The notes below the pieces were generated by a model that was not told the DNA's origin, did not search any database, and worked only from the letters and a program-made list of their open reading frames with translations. From contig DNND01000111.1 of the NCBI GenBank assembly GCA_003488005.1, positions 1 through 18,327 of the forward strand: DNA of 18,327 nt, written 5' to 3'. Made by a program: the position numbers and the translations under genes. The stretch's first letter is position 1. The number at the start of each line of letters is the position of its first letter. Of this stretch, positions 14,585-18,327 are shown one piece after another. This DNA is from Blastocatellia bacterium. Its GTDB lineage: Bacteria > Acidobacteriota > Blastocatellia > Pyrinomonadales > Pyrinomonadaceae.

Positions 14585-17500
14585 ATGCACGAGAACACTA
14601 TTCACTTACGTAAACAGTTCCTGTTTATCGCGCTGATACTTGTGGCGGCGTCGCTGCTTCCCGCCAGATCGTCCGCGCAATCCGGCCAGGCACGGATCGC
14701 CGGCTCAGTTACGGATATCAATGGAGCTTTAGTGCAGGGAGCTTCTGTAGTTGCGCGCAACGAACGCACCGGAGAGGAGCATACAGCGATTACTGACGAA
14801 TCGGGCCGCTATCTCATTGCCGCGTTGCGGCCCGCCGATTACTCGGTCACAGCGAGCTCGCTGCATCTTGGCGTGCAGGCTAGTCACATTCAACTGCTGG
14901 TGGGACAGGAGGTAAATCTTCCACTGACACTTCACCCGGTGGGAATTGACGCAAAGGTGGATGTGGTAGCCGGAACAGATGTGCTCGTCGACACCAGTTC
15001 AGCAGCGATGGGCGCGAACGTGAACCCGCGCGAAGTGGAAGGACTTCCGATCAATGGTCGCCAGCTTTCGCAGCTTTACCTGCAAGCGCCTGGCTCGGTC
15101 AACAGCGGTTCCGGCACGTTCGGCGACATTCGTTTTTCAGGCCGGGCCGTGGAACAGAACGCTATCCGCTATGACGGCATTGAAGGCACCGCAATCATCG
15201 ACAGTTCTCCGGGAAACTTGAATGGCGAGATCCCGACGCCTTTCCGTTTACAGTCTTCACTTGAGAACATCCAGGAATTTCGCGTCGACTCAAACAACTA
15301 CCCGGCGGAATACGGCACCGGCACCGGCGGACAAATCAACGTGCTCACCAAGTCAGGCGGTAAAGACTTTCACGGCTCAGTTTTTGAATACTTTAGAAAC
15401 GACAAGTTGGACGCCGCCAATTTCTTTGACAACATCATTGGCCAGAAAAGCAAGTTACGTTTGAACCAGTTCGGCGGTTCAATCGGTGGTCCAATCAAGA
15501 AGGACAAAGCGTTTTTCTTTTTCTCATTCGAAGGATACCGACTTCGCGGCGGCATCAATTCCATCGAAGCTGTGCCGGGGTTGGCTTCGCGCATCTGTGC
15601 GGCACCGTTGGGCACGGGTTCGATCGCATGCAACCCCGCCACGGCAGCGCTGATTCCAGCCTTCCGAGCGCCCGGCGCCGTGACCTTGCGCACCGGTCCT
15701 GATCTTTTCGACACGGTTCAACTCCAGGCAAATAATATCGTTGACGAGAATACGGCGGCGCTGCGCCTCGACTACAGGTTCAACCAAAAGCACTCGGCCT
15801 ATTTCCGCTTCTTCCGCGACCAGGGGTCGAACTTGCAGCCCGATGGCGTAACCGGCCGGCAAATATCGATTAGACAAGTGCCGCAGAACGGAGTCTTTGC
15901 TTTGCAGTCAATCTTGACGCCGACACTGCTAAATGAATTCAAGTTGGGTTACAACGCCGCCTATTCACGCATCATTGGCGTTGCGCCGACTGTCAACGGC
16001 ATCGACTTGTCGAATCTTTCGTTCAACATTTCGGGCAGTGTTGCCGGTTTTGCGCTACCGGGTCAGGGCTCGAACGCGGGTGTGGCGACGCCTGGCGGGC
16101 TGATCCGAGCGAACAGCGCACAGAACGGACGCGGTCAGCCATACACGCCTTACTCGCTGTCGTACATCGATAATCTGAACTGGACGCGCGGCAATCATTC
16201 TTTCAAGTTAGGCGGCGAGTTGCGCCAGATTCACTTGTACACCGACCGGCAAGGCGGCATCACTTACACCTTCGCGAGCATTAACAACTTTCTGGCAAAC
16301 GCGGTCCAAACCGTGCAGTACCTTGGCGATTTGTCTGCGCCGTCGCCATTCTTTAACAACTCGACTGGCCCGGCCCAGGCTCGGCAGTCGTACTACATCG
16401 GTTACGCGCAGGACGAGTGGAAGATCAAACCTAACCTGACCCTGAACTACGGCATGCGTTACGAGTACTACACGCCGTTGCGCGAAGCGAACAACCGACA
16501 GATCCTGTTCGACATCGTTACCGGGCAGTTGCGCGATTCGAGTCAGGTTCCGTTGAAAACTTCCAAGACTAACTTCGGACCGCGTGTCGCCTTAAGTTGG
16601 TCTCCGAATCCGACCGGCACGGGTTTCTTCGGCGGTGGGAATACTGTGTTGCGCGGAGGCTTTGGTATTTACTACGGCCCGGGTCAGACGGAAGATCAGA
16701 TTCAACCAATCGAATCCAACCGCATCAGTTCCACACTCAGCAACGTGACCTTTCCACAGGACCCGGCAGTGATTGCGGCCGCGTTCCTGGCTAATCCGAA
16801 TAACCGGCAATACCAGCCGCGCGCCTATGCGCCCGAGTACACGATTCCTGAAAAGGTTTATCAGTACAGCGTGTCGGTGCAGCAAATGTTGCCCGGCAAG
16901 ATGATATTGACGGCGGCCTACGTCGGCTCGGAAGGTCGCAATTTATTTTTGCGCAGCGTTGCAAATCGCATTCTGCCCGGTCAGACGGTAATTGCCGACG
17001 GCACCACCCTTCCATCAAGCTTCGGCGTGATCAATCGCACCAACGGCGCGGGCCAGGTAATTGCAGTTAACACGGTCCGCGAGTTCTCAATCGTTTCCGG
17101 CACGTCGTCTGTGCAAAATCCTTTCGCTGAAATTGACGACAAGACCAGCGGCGGCCATGACACGTACCGGGCGCTGCAAATGTCGCTTGCTCGGCGCTTC
17201 AGCACCGGACTTACTTTGAATTCGCAGTACACATTCTCACGTTCATTCGGTAACACTTCGGGTTCCAACGAGGCGCGCACCGCCGCAAACAATGCGCGCG
17301 CACTATCTGAGTTTGACTACGATAATGGCTACAACAATTTTGACGTGCGCCACACTTTCAACCTGAGCGCTCTTTACGATCTGCCATTCGGTAGCGGCCG
17401 GAAGCACGATCTCGGCAGCGTTGGCAATGCCATTCTGGGGAATTGGGAGATTGGTACCATCCTCAACGGGCGGTCAGGACTGCCGCTCGAGATTGGAATA

Positions 17501-18151
17501 GTGCGGCCTGACGTTGTTATTCAGTGTGCGCGGACCGGTGGCTGCATTGTTCCAACTGGCGCCGCGGGTGCGATTACTACCTTTGCGAACGGCTTTGTCG
17601 CTCAGTTACCGGGAACAATCAATGCGGCAAATCCGCTGCCGCCAGGATTCATAGCGGTCGTCAATACTCCCAGCGGCGGCGCCTCGCGTAACGTGCGGCG
17701 GCCGGATCTCGTCCCGGGAGTGAATCCATATTTGTCCAACGATCGACTTATTTTGAATCCGGCCGCATTTACAACTCCGGCGCCCGGTACGTTCGGCAAC
17801 GTTCCCAGAAACTTTTTGCGTGGACCAGGCTTCAAGCAATTTGATCTGGTTTTGAACAAGCGCATCAAGTTTTCTGAGTCAACCAACCTCGAATTCCGGA
17901 CTGAGATTTTCAATGTCTTAAATCACACGAACTTTGACATCCCGGGGTCGCGCTTGAATCTGGCCTTGCCGGCTGTAACTCAAGCGGGCGGTCTTTACAC
18001 AGTTAGTACCAGCAACGTGGTCCAGCCGGGCCAGGCTTATACACAAGCGGCGGCTGGTGGAACGTTTGGATTGCTGCGGCAAACTGTAGTTCGTGACGTC
18101 GGTCTCGGTACCAGTCGCCAAATTCAATTCGCGCTCAGGCTCAATTTCTAG
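14585..18151 (+). CDS. TonB-dependent receptor, Oar-like, with carboxypeptidase-regulatory-like domain
   Basis: The product is a 1,188-residue outer-membrane protein. A signal peptide (FLFIALILVAASLLPARSSAQ, cleaved near 31) is followed by a carboxypeptidase-regulatory-like beta-sandwich (about 35-118, ARIAGSVTDINGALVQGASVVARNERTG...TDESGRYLIAALRPADYSVTAS). Next is a plug segment (about 125-258) ending in ENIQEFRVDSNNYPAEYGTGTGGQINVLTKSG, then a long beta barrel with GGSIGGPIKKDKAFFFFSFEGYR and a final strand QIQFALRLNF ending in Phe. This architecture is that of the Oar/'TonB-dependent receptor' paralogues that are very abundant in Acidobacteriota; ligands are mostly unknown, possibly oligosaccharides or peptides. 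No clear TonB box is seen, though VDVVAGTDVLVDT (125-137) occupies that place. ATG 14585 is chosen for AAGGA 7 nt upstream and the signal peptide; a TTG 54 nt upstream is rejected. Confidence 0.93.
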   Translation: MHENTIHLRKQFLFIALILVAASLLPARSSAQSGQARIAGSVTDINGALVQGASVVARNERTGEEHTAITDESGRYLIAALRPADYSVTASSLHLGVQASHIQLLVGQEVNLPLTLHPVGIDAKVDVVAGTDVLVDTSSAAMGANVNPREVEGLPINGRQLSQLYLQAPGSVNSGSGTFGDIRFSGRAVEQNAIRYDGIEGTAIIDSSPGNLNGEIPTPFRLQSSLENIQEFRVDSNNYPAEYGTGTGGQINVLTKSGGKDFHGSVFEYFRNDKLDAANFFDNIIGQKSKLRLNQFGGSIGGPIKKDKAFFFFSFEGYRLRGGINSIEAVPGLASRICAAPLGTGSIACNPATAALIPAFRAPGAVTLRTGPDLFDTVQLQANNIVDENTAALRLDYRFNQKHSAYFRFFRDQGSNLQPDGVTGRQISIRQVPQNGVFALQSILTPTLLNEFKLGYNAAYSRIIGVAPTVNGIDLSNLSFNISGSVAGFALPGQGSNAGVATPGGLIRANSAQNGRGQPYTPYSLSYIDNLNWTRGNHSFKLGGELRQIHLYTDRQGGITYTFASINNFLANAVQTVQYLGDLSAPSPFFNNSTGPAQARQSYYIGYAQDEWKIKPNLTLNYGMRYEYYTPLREANNRQILFDIVTGQLRDSSQVPLKTSKTNFGPRVALSWSPNPTGTGFFGGGNTVLRGGFGIYYGPGQTEDQIQPIESNRISSTLSNVTFPQDPAVIAAAFLANPNNRQYQPRAYAPEYTIPEKVYQYSVSVQQMLPGKMILTAAYVGSEGRNLFLRSVANRILPGQTVIADGTTLPSSFGVINRTNGAGQVIAVNTVREFSIVSGTSSVQNPFAEIDDKTSGGHDTYRALQMSLARRFSTGLTLNSQYTFSRSFGNTSGSNEARTAANNARALSEFDYDNGYNNFDVRHTFNLSALYDLPFGSGRKHDLGSVGNAILGNWEIGTILNGRSGLPLEIGIVRPDVVIQCARTGGCIVPTGAAGAITTFANGFVAQLPGTINAANPLPPGFIAVVNTPSGGASRNVRRPDLVPGVNPYLSNDRLILNPAAFTTPAPGTFGNVPRNFLRGPGFKQFDLVLNKRIKFSESTNLEFRTEIFNVLNHTNFDIPGSRLNLALPAVTQAGGLYTVSTSNVVQPGQAYTQAAAGGTFGLLRQTVVRDVGLGTSRQIQFALRLNF

Positions 18152-18198
18152 CATGAGCAGAGGTTCATAATTCAAATCTTGTTTGGACCCAAAGAGCG

Positions 18199-18327
18199 GG
18201 GGCATGCCCGCCTTCCCGACCTGGAGACTCTGTGACTCGCTTGTTTGATCTTTGCTTGAAAGCCTATCCGATGGGATTAAGGCGCTCAGCTTTCATCGGC
18301 TCATGGTCGGGAAGGTGGGCATGCCCC
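18199..18327. repeat. Near-perfect 23-nt inverted repeat at the window end
   Basis: GGGGCATGCCC-type arms at 18199-18221 and 18305-18327 are reverse complements with one mismatch over 23 nt, spaced by 83 nt that show no gene. The left arm also forms a local GCGGG/CCCGC palindrome. The right arm reaches the window edge, so the element may continue beyond it. It lies 48 nt after the receptor stop. It is probably a dispersed palindromic or MITE-like element, perhaps related to 5467-5572 through the word GAAGGTGGGC. Confidence 0.75.

Overview
The window reads like a chromosomal segment of a Gram-negative bacterium, most likely an Acidobacteriota member of the Blastocatellia type. The basis is inference: lipopolysaccharide (LPS) core genes, a 1,188-residue Oar-like TonB-dependent receptor with a carboxypeptidase-regulatory-like N-terminus, moderate-to-high GC, and many short palindromic repeats between genes. 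No rRNA, tRNA, CRISPR, integrase or transposase was seen.

Layout. Positions 74-4507 (minus strand) hold an envelope-glycan cluster. In transcription order it is a 2-oxoglutarate/Fe(II) oxygenase-like protein, heptosyltransferase I (waaC), a Trm112-type small zinc protein, a second GT9 heptosyltransferase, a 269-nt gap filled by a palindromic repeat, and a stand-alone heptose-7-phosphate kinase (rfaE1/hldA). A good sigma70-like promoter sits just upstream, at 4543-4572. Diverging on the plus strand are a WaaE/KdtX-like GT2 glycosyltransferase and an MsbA-type lipid exporter. Together these could make the activated heptose, build the inner core on lipid A, decorate it and flip the product across the inner membrane.

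From 7482 to 10193 an apparently co-transcribed string follows msbA: a secreted alpha/beta-hydrolase with a TPR tail, two very small conserved-looking proteins, and a 269-residue protein with a Cys-rich CxxCxxC motif. Each junction after the hydrolase is a 4-nt start/stop overlap. I cannot assign a function to the last three, and this is the best candidate for an undescribed system in the window.

Positions 10194-10642 carry a hairpin-rich repeat and the leader of a porin-like outer-membrane protein (10643-12406). A two-domain ChrA chromate transporter (12578-14017) is bracketed by two copies of one inverted-repeat family. A 62-residue four-cysteine zinc-ribbon-like protein (minus strand) and the large TonB-dependent receptor (14585-18151) diverge from a 271-nt region. 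The window ends in a near-perfect 23-nt inverted repeat. At least four palindromic repeat types occur, which suggests a genome rich in REP/MITE-like elements.
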